Origin: Gymnothorax reevesii
Taxonomy: Eukaryota; Chordata; Actinopteri; Anguilliformes; Muraenidae
DNA: 64,000 nucleotides
Direction of reading: 5' to 3'
Assembly: GCA_029721435.1 (NCBI GenBank)
Contig: CM056586.1
Location: 69,031,679-69,095,678 of the forward strand
Shown: piece by piece, positions 23,301 to 32,600 of the stretch
Layout of the letters: the number at the start of each line of letters is the position of its first letter
Numbering within the stretch: position 1 is the stretch's first letter
Translations under genes and position numbers: made by a program
Notes under the pieces: model-generated
Told to the model about the DNA's origin: nothing
What the model saw: only the letters and a program-made list of their open reading frames with translations
Databases searched by the model: none

Positions 23301-25387
23301 AAGGATACTATCCTCGAGGAAGTAGTTTTTGAGATATTCGCTTAAATAGAAAAGCAAACTCACTCACTCACTAACTAATGCTGGTTTTTGTCTACAAGTA
23401 TTGCTTCATAACACTCAAAACATTGTCCTCTAGCATATCTGAAATGCAGAATTTAATCAAAGTAAAAATCTCAAAATCCATGTTTGGTTGGATAGTACCC
23501 TTTTTGCGTGACAGGTCAGATATATCATGAAATATTCCCTGGTTGCTTCTGCTGCCGAATATGCCAGGCTGGTTGCAGGTCAGATGTAAAGGGAAATATG
23601 ATTCATGCAACATCCATACCACCGTTTCTGATTAAGGACTCCCATCTTCTAGTAGATATAGGGCACCACCTCCTCATGAATATTCAATGTTCTGCATCAT
23701 TGAAACACTTGAGTCTACGGTAACTGCTCATTTGCACAAAGAGTTGGAAAGTTATATTTTCCTGCGTCTCAAACATCGTTTTAAACTTTTTGAATGATTT
23801 ACTGCATTCTTACTTTTGTGCAGCCTTTTTTTACTAATTTTATTTAAGTTGCAAATGCAACTGAATGTCAGTTTTATGAGTTAGACATGTTACTGGTCGG
23901 CAGACCAAAATGTGTTTCTGCCTGTTAAGTGCATTCAGTAACATGCTCATAAGAAGTATTTTCAGATTTTGCTTTGCATATACTGCTGTGCTGTAAATAT
24001 TTAATTTTCTGTTTAATATCATATTTTCCAGTTCTAGTCTTTGAGCCGGATAACCCTGAAGCTAAACAGTTTGTTCCCTTAATTGAAGAAAAGTTGCTTT
24101 TGGGTAAGTTGGGTGGACTTTTCAATTCTTTACTTATAGCTCAGATCACTTTTCTTCTCTTTCGATAAATTTATGCATGCAGAGTTGTTTTTAATCTTTG
24201 GTCCAATTTCAAAGAATTTCCCTCCAATTTCTTTGATTTGGCTTCTTGTGATGTATCCTACTCCTTAGACTTATTGAAGTGTTTTCCCAACAATGGTACA
24301 AAAATCCCCGCCAATCCAGCCTTATAGTTCCAAAAATTGCCTAAATGTACTTTCATGCCTATCAAAGCGTGGGTTCGAGCCCCGGTCGTACCAATCGGCA
24401 ATGGTCAGCAGCTTTTTCGGAGTAGCGCACAATTGGCCATTGCACTACAGGGATGCAAATTGGGAAGGGTCTGCCCGGAAGGGTAATATAAGTTGCTTTG
24501 TTTGTTGCTTAGGCGCCTCCTGTTGGCCAGGCGGTTGCTCGTCAGGAAGATTCTTAGCTTGTTCATGTTCGGGTATCCTCCGCCCTCGCTCTTAACTTGC
24601 GAGGATTCAACCAATGAGTGTATAAGAAGCAGTGGCTGACAGGCGCGTACTTTGGAGGAGAGCCGCAAACTGTCTTCACTCTCCTGAATTGGCAACAGGG
24701 GGTCGCATATGCGAAGGCCTTGTACATCGTTCCGCGGGTGGGATTGGAGATGCCAAATAAAAAAAAAAAACAAATGCTTTCATGAAGAATTGACCATTGT
24801 TTGCACTCTGAAGGTCTCTGCAGTGATGCAGCTTTGATCAAAAACATGGGTTGTTGCCAGGAAAGATTAGTTTTACTGTAAACAATCTAGTTTGGTGACT
24901 TTTTTCAGTTTTAACCTGATTTTCACATCATCCAATTATTCATATCAAAATGCTTGCAATATATTGGTAGCAGGTCAACGGCATGTTTGCTTGTTCTATT
25001 GGAAAGTTCAACTCCTAAGTACGCAGAGATGTAGCACGAAATTTGTTCAAAGTTGTCCACACTGTACCACTGTTTACATTTTCGCTGGATGAGTCCACTC
25101 TGAACCGATTGTGTAGGAAAGCTTGGCTTTCCTTGAGAACGCTTGTCATTGAATCCACAGCAAAATGCTCTTGCGGTTTGGATTGGTTTGCTTTGTCAAC
25201 TCAATGCGTGTCTCTGAATATCGTTGCAGGGCAGGAGGAGTCTGATGACGATGAAAGCTCCAGTAGCACAGAGGACAGTGACAGTGGACGGGAATCCTCC
25301 GAGAGCTCTGACAGCTCATCATCTGAGCAGGAAGCAGAAAGGAAGGAAATGCCTAAAGGCTGTCGACGAGCTCCTGTATCAGAATGA
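14349..25387 (+). CDS. erich2: Glutamate-rich protein 2 (Erich2), six exons
   Basis: Exons are 14349-14386, 16253-16332, 17635-17753, 21259-21316, 24032-24103 and 25230-25387. All junctions are GT-AG and phases agree throughout, giving about 174 aa. Exons 3-5 encode the conserved core: an acidic stretch, IELLAE, then [17 protein letters not shown], then [11 protein letters not shown] and LIEEKLLL. This matches ERICH2 as I recall it ([28 protein letters not shown]). The helical lead-in resembles a TPR-like hairpin. The last exon is a Ser/Asp/Glu-rich acidic tail (about residues 123-174). Molecular function is not established. Exons 1-2 are divergent; I placed them because they keep one frame and canonical splice sites. 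The position just downstream of sp5 matches human SP5-ERICH2 order. Confidence 0.85.
14760..15560. repeat. Tandem repeat, ~175-bp unit, about 4.5 copies, erich2 intron 1
   Basis: The phrase AGATCTTGTTAAAAA and its variants recur at 14934, 15111, 15285 and 15461, giving periods of 177, 174 and 176 bp. Each unit also repeats CTCATCAAACCAG and TTTCAGATTTGTGAAAC in the same order. Copies become more alike toward 15100-15560. A 66-codon open frame at 14764-14964 is a by-product of the first unit. Confidence 0.9.
17400..17570. repeat. Imperfect tandem duplication, ~85-bp unit, erich2 intron 2
   Basis: Two neighbouring blocks share the order GATATAATNTGCNCA, poly-A with CTTTTGTTG or GTTTTGTTG, GCAGAA-like sequence and TGCGTGNATG-like sequence. 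This is a local duplication with no coding meaning. Confidence 0.55.
17951..18298. repeat. Interspersed repeat with an internal ~110-bp duplication, erich2 intron 3
   Basis: GGGGGACATAGTATTCAGCTCC near 17980 and GGGGACATAGTATTCAGCTCC near 18102 start two copies. Each runs through CACGTCCCGTTTGTT, GATATCTCA and TTTGACNGATT to GTGTATTAG. The phrase set (CCGCCATAG, GGACATAGTATT, a run of TCCGTCCGTCC) is a common animal repeat; I do not know its class. Confidence 0.65.
18435..20020 (-). mobile_element. Tc1-like DNA transposon, near full length, inactive
   Basis: Terminal inverted repeats of about 74 bp begin CAACCTCAATTCC at the left and, on the minus strand, CAACCCCAATTCC at the right. Both continue through TGGGAC, AAATTGTGAATAA and AAAACGCAATGACTTTCA with only scattered mismatches. 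Length is about 1.59 kb, the usual Tc1 size. TA follows the right end; the left flank is AA, probably a mutated TA. It sits in erich2 intron 3, antisense to the gene. Confidence 0.88.
18660..19662 (-). pseudogene. Tc1-like transposase pseudogene of the 18.4-20.0 kb element
   Basis: The coding strand is minus. The start near 19660 gives [19 protein letters not shown], then after a frame change the paired helix-turn-helix region ([19 protein letters not shown]) and a GRRP-type hook. The DDE domain follows in other frames: [10 protein letters not shown] near 19190 (first Asp kept), a FQQNNAKPH block near 18920, and [11 protein letters not shown] near 18810 (Glu kept). The second catalytic position reads Asn instead of the Asp of the usual QQDNA motif. 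With the frameshifts this makes the copy dead twice over. Confidence 0.85.
21420..21575. repeat. SINE/LINE 3'-tail repeat, copy 1, erich2 intron 4
   Basis: The stretch includes GGTGGGTCCCTGC, GTCAGCTGGGATAGACTCCAG and AAGCGGTATAGAGAATGG. This is the tail module shared by many fish SINEs and their partner LINEs. A second copy lies at 22075-22175. Confidence 0.75.
21590..22045 (-). other. Unrecognised 151-codon open frame between two SINE tails
   Basis: An uninterrupted minus-strand frame starts [10 protein letters not shown]. It has no domain, signal peptide or membrane segment that I recognise. It lies within erich2 intron 4, exactly between two copies of the same repeat tail, so it is probably repeat-derived or chance. 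No function is proposed. Confidence 0.2.
22075..22175. repeat. SINE/LINE 3'-tail repeat, copy 2, erich2 intron 4
   Basis: It repeats GGTGGGTCCCTGC, GTCAGCTGGGATAGGCTCCAG and AAGCGGGTATAGAAAATGG in the same order and orientation as copy 1, about 500 bp downstream. Confidence 0.8.
24372..24771 (+). repeat. SINE-like repeat with a B-box and poly-A tail, erich2 intron 5
   Basis: GGTTCGAGCCC at 24372-24382 matches the RNA polymerase III B-box of tRNA-derived SINEs. A ~375-bp body follows and ends in GATTGGAGATGCCAAAT and a run of 12 A. The tRNA-like A-box is not obvious, so the true 5' end is uncertain and probably lies slightly upstream. Confidence 0.6.
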
Positions 25388-25544
25388 CTTATTTATTCTT
25401 CAGCTGGTTTGATTTTGTCATACACTTTGTGGAGTTGGAATTCCATGTTCTTAACTCATGCGCAGTACTTCAAGTGTATTTACGCAAGGCTGCAAAGTAT
25501 TCTCTGTTCCTGCCTGGAATATTTTGAAGCAGATTTTAGCTGTT

Positions 25545-25550
25545 ATTAAA
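25545..25550 (+). terminator. Candidate polyadenylation signal of erich2
   Basis: ATTAAA lies about 160 bp after the erich2 stop codon, followed by a GT-rich stretch (GTGTTGGGTGTCGG). Confidence 0.5.
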
Positions 25551-25569
25551 CCTGACAGAAGAAGTGTTG

Positions 25570-26565
25570 GGTGTCGGTTTCTTTTGTTTTCAAAATTTTA
25601 CCTTTATTTAACTTGGATGTAGCATGGACTGAAACAACTTGTTGTTTATGCAAGTTCGCTGTTCACTTATGTGCGATGTGAATACAAGCACGTCAGGTAA
25701 ATGAGGGCGAGTCGCGGCCGGGAGGTACTGTACGTGTAATGACCTTTAAGGAAAGGTGGTATTGCCGGCTTTGTCATCGCAGGGAGACGCTGAATAAAAT
25801 GTTGCAGAGGTCTCGCTCTTGTGATAAACACACAAGTAGATGGTCAAAGTTCAAATTGCTGTGATTGTTCCTTGTCATAGATTCTTAAATCATTAAAATA
25901 AATGGATCATACATCAAGATTGTTCATTGTGTGTGAAACCCAAATCCTTTAAAATGAGCTTGAGAAACAGAACGTGCACTCAGCGCCATCTTGCCGCAGA
26001 CCCCAACATAGCAGCAATACAAATAAGATAAGGATGATTGGGATATTCTACTTATTATTCCCGGACGTATGCATGAAGGTCAAGACTGGAAATTAAGGTA
26101 TAAGATAGATGACTTGCGTGTTTGCACTCCAAATTCAGCCTAGTTGTTGTTGTTGTTTTTTTTGTTGTATTCTTTGAATGTCTTAAATGTTACGTTTTCT
26201 CCAAAAACGATGGTTGCGTATATGCTTGTATTCTGTTTGCCAAATGATAAACAGAAGGATTAAAAAAGAAATAATGGTTTTGGAGACTGTAAATATGTAT
26301 ACATCTCATCGATTCTGTGTACAGTGTCGATATAATTGCTAACTTTGTTTCAGTGTCACAAACCTTGCTTGAATTCCTATTGTTTTCCCTTTCATTTAGC
26401 GACTCCTTTGATTAATTTAGCACCTTGCGTGCCTCCCCTGACAGATGTGTGCATTTTATTTCTCCGGTAGGGGAAAAGGTAGGGACTCATTTGCACACTG
26501 CAAAACTGAAGTTTGAGGACAGATCTGGCCTTTTCATCTGAGGGCTGTCGATCATAGTAATGATA
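25570..26565. other. Intergenic between erich2 and the second Tc1 element
   Basis: No exon-like coding stretch and no delimited repeat were seen. A short GTT run lies near 26143-26167. In human the GAD1 gene occupies the ERICH2-GORASP2 interval; nothing of it is visible here. Confidence 0.5.
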
Positions 26566-26949
26566 CTTCGGGGAAAATAAGTATTGAACGTGCCAACATT
26601 TTTCTCAGTAAATATTCAGTATTTCTAATGGGGCTATCGACATGACATTTCACCAGATGTCGGTAACAACCCAAGTAATCCACACGTACAGAGAGTGCAA
26701 AACAAATAAGTCCATAAATTACTTTGTAAGTTATGTGTCATAGTGGAATGATGCGGGGAAAAAGTATTGAACATGCTTACTGAAATGTATTTAATACTAA
26801 TAATTTAATTAATGTATTTAAGTAGAAAAGCCTTTGCTGATAATCACAGCTTCAAGACGCCTCCTGAGAAGCATTTGGAGAAGCTAGTCTCATGCATTGT
26901 TCAGGTGTGATTTTGGCCCCTTTTTCTACACAAACTGTCTTCAAATCCT

Positions 26950-27853
26950 GAAGGTTCTGGGGGCCTCATCTATGAACTCTGATCTTCAGTTCTTTCCATA
27001 GATTTTTAATTGGATTCTAGGTTAACTGGTCCATTCTAGCAGCTTAATTTTCTTTCTCTGAAACCAATTGAGAGTTTCCTTGGCTGTGTTCGGGGTTGTT
27101 GTCTTGCTGAAATATCCACCCTCGTTTCATTTTCAGCATCCTGGTAGATGGCAGCAGATTCTTACCAAGAATGTCTTGGTACATTTCTCCATTCTTCCTT
27201 CCTTCAATTATATGAAGTCTGCCAGTACCATATGCTGAAAAACAGCCCCAAACCATGATGTTCCCTCCTCCAAACCTCACTGTTGGTATGGTGTTTTGGG
27301 TATGATGTGCAGTGTCATTTGTCCTCCAAACATGTTGAGTGCTATGACATCCAAAGGGTTCAATTTTGGTCTCATCTGACCAGACTATATTCTCCCAGTA
27401 TTTCATAGACTTGTCCAAATGTTGAGCAGCAAACTTTAAATGAGCTTCAAAATGCGAGTTTTTCAGCAGTGGAGTCATACGTGGAGAGCGTGCGTAGAGG
27501 CCATGGCGGTTGAGTGCATTACTTACTGTTTTCTTTGAAATAAATGTACGTGCCAATTTCATGTCTTTCTGAAGCTTTCCGCAAGTGGTCCTTGGCTCTT
27601 GGACAACTCTGATTATTCTTTTGACTCCTCTGTCAGAAATCTTGCAAGGCGCACTTGGTCGTGGCCAGTTTATGGTGAAATGATATTCTCTCCTCTTCCG
27701 GATTATGACCCCAACGGTGCTCACTGGAACATTCAAAAGTTTAGAAATATGTCTGCAACCAATGCCATCAGTATGTTTTGCAACGATAAGGTTGCGAAGG
27801 TCTTGAGAGAGCTCTTTGCCCTTATCCATCATGAGATGCTTCTTTTGTGACAC
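26950..27853 (-). pseudogene. Tc1-like transposase pseudogene with a mostly intact frame
   Basis: A 269-codon frame from 27853 to 27044 holds the N-terminal helix-turn-helix (LSQDLRNLIVAKHTDG, HISKLLNVPVSTVGVII), then NWPRPSAPCK. The first catalytic Asp lies in IVWSDETKIEPFG, followed by GGGNIMVWGCFS. The second Asp lies in IFQQDNNPEHS. Past 27044 the frame shifts. In the new frame the expected IENLW catalytic Glu codon reads Lys (near 26995-27015), next to a stop. The copy is therefore inactive despite its long open frame. Confidence 0.88.
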
Positions 27854-27961
27854 CTTAGTAATGAGAAACCTTTTTATAGACCATCAATTAGGACTAAACC
27901 AGTTGATATTAATTTGCACTGATAGGGGGCAGGTTTGCTTTCTAAATATCCCTACAGATTT

Positions 27962-28861
27962 ATTATTTTATTTAGTAGTTTATTATTACGAGGACAGTCC
28001 CCATCAATTAACTGCCACAACATTAAACAGGGTAGCTTTAGCCAACATGGCTAATTTTCGGCTGTGGTCCCCAGCCAGCTGACAGCAAGGCTCCCTAAAA
28101 AAGAAAAAAAAAAAGACACAGGGCACTGGGAGAATTGGAATGGATAAAAGGGGAAAGAGACAATACAATGCAAAGCAAGTATAAATGAGCGGAAATACAA
28201 ACAAAATAAATGACATGAAATAGAGCAGCAGGCTGCACGCACAAGCATAACGCAAGCACAGGCACAAGTACAAACAATGATGCAAAATACATGAACAAAT
28301 AGGTACAAACAGGCTAAGGGGTCAAAATACTGAACTTAAAAGCAGAAAACAGTAATGCAAGTCATGTTGGGAAAACAGGGCACAAGAGGACATTCACAAC
28401 AATTCATCTTAAAAACATGCAGATATGCAGGCAGTTAGCAAAGACAGAAGGGCGGCATCTGTTATCATGTCACATGCAACACATACACCACATTAAAAAA
28501 AAAGAGAATGTAAGCAGTTGTAATTATCAGCAAACCATGTTTTTAGATATTTAGTAAAGGTGGAGAAAGCGTCTATATCTTTAATGTGGGCTGGTAGTGA
28601 GTTCCAATTTTGCATGGCTGTAACAGAGAATGACGATTGACCAAAAGTACTTTTTCTAAGTGGGACTAAAAAGTCACCACGGCTGGCGCTCCTGGTAGTC
28701 CGATATGTGCTGTTATGTTGCGTTATGAGTGACAAGAGAAGGAGGAGCTGGGTTGTGGAAGATTTTATAAACTAGCCAGATGTTACTATATTTTTTTACA
28801 TCTTCCCAGCTTAGAGGTTTGTGTTTGTTTAAAATGATACAATGATGGGACCTGTTACAAT
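27962..28861 (-). mobile_element. 5'-truncated non-LTR retrotransposon (LINE) fragment nested in the Tc1 element
   Basis: Tc1-type sequence stops after CTACAGATTT and resumes at GATTTCAGCTGTTTTCTTGG. The pentamer GATTT flanks the insertion on both sides (27957-27961 and 28862-28866), consistent with a target-site duplication. Minus-strand codons at 28493-28735 encode the RT C-terminal signature RTTRSASRGDFLVPL, KSTFGQSSFSV and WNSLPAHIK, seen in fish LINE polymerases. The 3' tail lies at the low-coordinate end and is AT-rich (TAAATAAAATAATAAA). The family (L2/CR1/Rex1-like) is not resolved. Confidence 0.82.
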
Positions 28862-29664
28862 GATTTCAGCTGTTTTCTTGGCTTAACATGCCTTATAGCA
28901 TCTCCTTTTCTTCATGTGTTCAATTCTTCTTCGCTGTGTTATTCCACTTTATTACACATCATTTCTGGACTTTTTTGTTTTGAATTCTTAGTATGTGTGG
29001 ATTACTTGGGTTGTTACCGACACCGTGTGAAAATTTCATGTCAATAGCTCCATTAGAAGTATATTTACTGAGAAAAATGTTGACTAGTTCAATACTTATT
29101 TCCCCCGCTGTAACGAGCATCATCACTATAAGACTGCTTGCCGGTAAGCTACTGCACCATTGGTCCTACTTTTTATTGATTATGTTTTAATTATTGTTTT
29201 TTTTTTCCATTTCCTCCCTCCACCATATCATAATCCATGTTGAAATACCATTCATCTGTTGGCCTAACTCATAAATATTAAACCAAAATACAAAAAAAAA
29301 AACTGAACCAAACTATTCCTTTGCATCTTCGGAGAGAGGGACTAGGACTCAAGGGAAATATTCAAGGGACGGAAACGAGGGTGAAATTTAAGAAAAATTG
29401 CGATACACCTCTTGCTGCTCCACTGAGCGGATTTCATTCAAATCAATGTGCGGCCATTTCTGTATTCCGGCTCGAACGCAGCGTGGCCTTTGGTCCTCGG
29501 ATATGCTTCGGATCCCTCCCTTTTCCTGGATCGGGGTGCCACGTAATAAGTGTTCTGCTTGCACACTTGCAGGCTGTGCTGCCACCGCATACAGTTAAAT
29601 CGCTGGTACTGCAGGATTCCTCCCTCGCCCAAAACACCCAAAAGCTTTCAAGGATCGGGGAGAC

Positions 29665-32600
29665 ATGGGGGGATCGCAGAGTGTGGAGATTCCCGGAGGA
29701 GGGTCCGAGGGTTATCACGTCCTCAGAGTATGCATGTTTCTCCGCGATCATCTGCAAGTTGTCCTAAATTATGCAGTTCGCTGGGCTAGTGCGCGCTGCG
29801 TTCTTACGAGCCGCTTCGCGACGCGCCGTCTCTCCGGTTAGGCCTTTAGCTGACGTTGACTTGGAAGCCGAGGCCTGGGATCTTAGTGCCGCCCGTAGGT
29901 TAGTGCAAAGGATGCGATAGGCGTGCAGTCTTCCGTTTGTTATGCTCATTGAAAATGACTGCCAAAATCTCATGGCTTTTTAGCAGCGGATGCCAGGCGG
30001 CTGTTTTTTTTTTTTTTTTTTTTAAAGCCGCTTTCACACCGGACGCGAGACGAATTTTCGTCTCGCGTCCGTTGTGAAAGCGGCTTTAGCGAAACGTTAG
30101 CTAAGTTAAGCGGTCGGACAACCGTAATGGTTCACCAGCGAGCCCGGTAACGTTTACTAGTGATGTAGCTCGCTATGGTTTATGGTGCCGTTGTGCTCCA
30201 GCTGACCGTCTGCTTGGGGGTTCGTTAGATAAGCTTCCTAGTCCGGTTACTGGGCGAAGTTTGATGCCTTTAGCTAACTAGCTCGCTGGCTAGTTATTAA
30301 CATTTTGTAGCTGGCTATCAGTCGGCTAGCCTTAGCTTAGGGTATTTGCGAGTTTGCTAACGGCAGATGAATACGAGTATGAACTGGCTGTTTCTCCTCA
30401 CGTGCGAGTACTGGCGCCAACTTCCCTCGGTTTATATGTTTTAATCGGCTGGATGACCGTCTGTGGCTGTAAGTTAATGGACTGGTTCAGCAGGACGTGT
30501 CGCAAGGCGCCACAGTCTCGCTAACGTTACGTGTTGGTTAACGCGAAGTAAGATGACAGCTACTCTGCTGGTCCAGCGGCTCGCATTGCGCTGTCTGAAC
30601 GGGAATGACTCCACAGCCGGTCGTTTTTGAGAAATGTATTTCAGTGGGATTAATGTTCATCATCATAATACCGGCATAATTCTGTCATCGCTGCCAGGGA
30701 AACTGACTGAAGGACGGATGTATGGAACTAGTGAGCTGGAATGAGTAACTCAACCGACTGACAAGCGAGTCTAGTTTACGAATGAATTTCTTTGCTGTCA
30801 CCATCTTCAACTTAAACGTTTGTAACTAAATCAGTCGCTGTGTTCATGAGCGTATCTGTCTGACAGCGTCTCCTGCTGCCTCTGAAACTGGGCCACTGTA
30901 TTGCAGGTGCAGGAGAATTCTCCAGGTCACCGTGCCGGACTGGAACCGTTTTTTGACTTTATCGTGTCCATAAATAACACTAGATTGGTAAGTGCTTCAC
31001 AAATGAGTGTTAATCCTCCTCAATGCTGTTGAGGAAAATATCCTTGGCTTTCATATGGTTTGAAAGCACTGCAGTAAATATTGATGAAATCATTGCTGAG
31101 GTGTAATTTCCCCTTCCACGAATCCTGCGCCCACTTCCGCCCGGGCGTCGTCATGGTGGGTTATTCCCAATGCATGCCGGGACAGATTTTCGGCGCCCAT
31201 TGCTGGCTGGTATTCCGATAAATTATGCTGCCTTGTTTGAAAATGATACTGCATACGACCTCAGAGGCCTTTTTTTCGCCTTAATATCAAAGTATGAATC
31301 CTCCAATTCTAGAAACTTTGGTGTTTGCCAGCTTCAACATACTCATTTACTTCGAGTGAGCTAGCTATGTTTGTTCAAAGGTAACATTCTGCACTCCATC
31401 ATTATTAGCCTCCGATTCCTCATGTACACAGTCCTCAATGAACTCCTACACATCCCTTGCTCTTTTGGCCAAGTTCTGGAGCTCCCCCTCTTCCCTTCTC
31501 GGGGTACCCTTCGCAATGTCAATATCTCACTTAAATTACAGACTTTAAGCGGCTCTACCACCAGTTCCATCCGCCATTATTGTTTATATTTTGCTCTCCA
31601 AGTGGAGGTACATTTGCTAGGGTTTTGATGGAAGTGGCATATTTCAGTGGGAAAATCTGAAAAAACTGGGACTGAATGGTATTTGTGGAAGGGAAAATTA
31701 CAGTTGAACCCTAATTTGGCCATCAAGAAAACTGAAGTGGCCACACATCTGAATTTTTTTTCTGGTGCAGTCTGCCTCATCCTTGTGAAGCTCCAGCTCC
31801 TGTTGCACATTTTGGTCTGGAAAGATTAGACTGCCAAAGAGGGCATGAATCATTGCAGATGTTGCTCAACTGATTTATCTAAACAATGATGTTTTTGCAG
31901 TCAAGTTTGTGCCAACATTTGTTTTAGCATGAGGGTTCCATTGCTATTAGGGTCATCCCATGTCAAATCAACCGAATTTTAGGAACTTCCCCACCAAAAA
32001 AAATATTTTTTATTCCCTATAGTGGAAGATTTATATTCGATGTGATATCTGGTGTGAAATGGTAAAATAATTAAGCTCAATTATTGCCAGTTTCTGAGAT
32101 TTAGCTGCTTTTAGGGAGGGGGGTTGGTTTTAAGAAAATTGCCATAATCTTGGAGTAAGTTTGAGGGCCTGAGATATGCATTAGCTGAGCAAACGGACCC
32201 ATAAGTTTCATTTTGTCATCAGAATAGTTGCTGAACTCTTGGCTTAAGCTACTTTTCTTCGCTCAGTGTGGTTAGTTTACTGTTACTGTGGCCTGGAATA
32301 AGCAAAATCGCCAATCATACTAATTTTTTCCAGAGTTAATGCATTAATTATTTTGTGACTAATTAAGACAGAACCCTGAGACTTTGTACACAAACTATCG
32401 GTTAACTTTCTGCAGACCACAAAAAATATCAGTCGCTATGGTTGTATAATGTTTTAATAACCTTGGAAGTTTGCTTCAGAATGAAAAGTGCGTATTTTGG
32501 GTCGTCATAGTGGGTATATATCTCAAAAGGGATAGAAGTGATCAATGTCATATTTTTAGTGCTTGAAGGCATAGGTCTTGGGTCTAACATATTAAAAAAC

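Larger units (their letters stand above)
26566..29110 (-). mobile_element. Tc1-like transposon with long (~210 bp) inverted repeats, interrupted by a LINE
   Basis: The left end is CTTCGGGGAAAATAAGTATT; the minus-strand reading of the right end is CAGCGGGGGAAATAAGTATT. TA flanks both ends (26564-26565 and 29111-29112), the Tc1 target duplication. Matching inverted sequence continues about 210 bp inward and includes an internal second copy of the GGGGAAAAAGTATTGAAC motif, the IR/DR layout of Sleeping-Beauty-type elements. A LINE insertion at 27962-28861 expands the element to 2.5 kb. Confidence 0.9.

Noticed and set aside
24372..24450. Functional tRNA gene
   Set aside because: Only a B-box is present; no cloverleaf with acceptor stem and anticodon arm could be drawn, and the sequence continues into a SINE-type body with a poly-A tail.
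25043..25229. In-frame upstream extension of the last erich2 exon
   Set aside because: The acceptor TTGCAG at 25224-25229 and the phase of exon 5 place the exon start at 25230; the extension is intron read-through.
29443..29757. Several open frames on both strands around gorasp2 exon 1
   Set aside because: They overlap the GC-rich 5' UTR and exon 1 and have no homology; stop-poor composition explains them.
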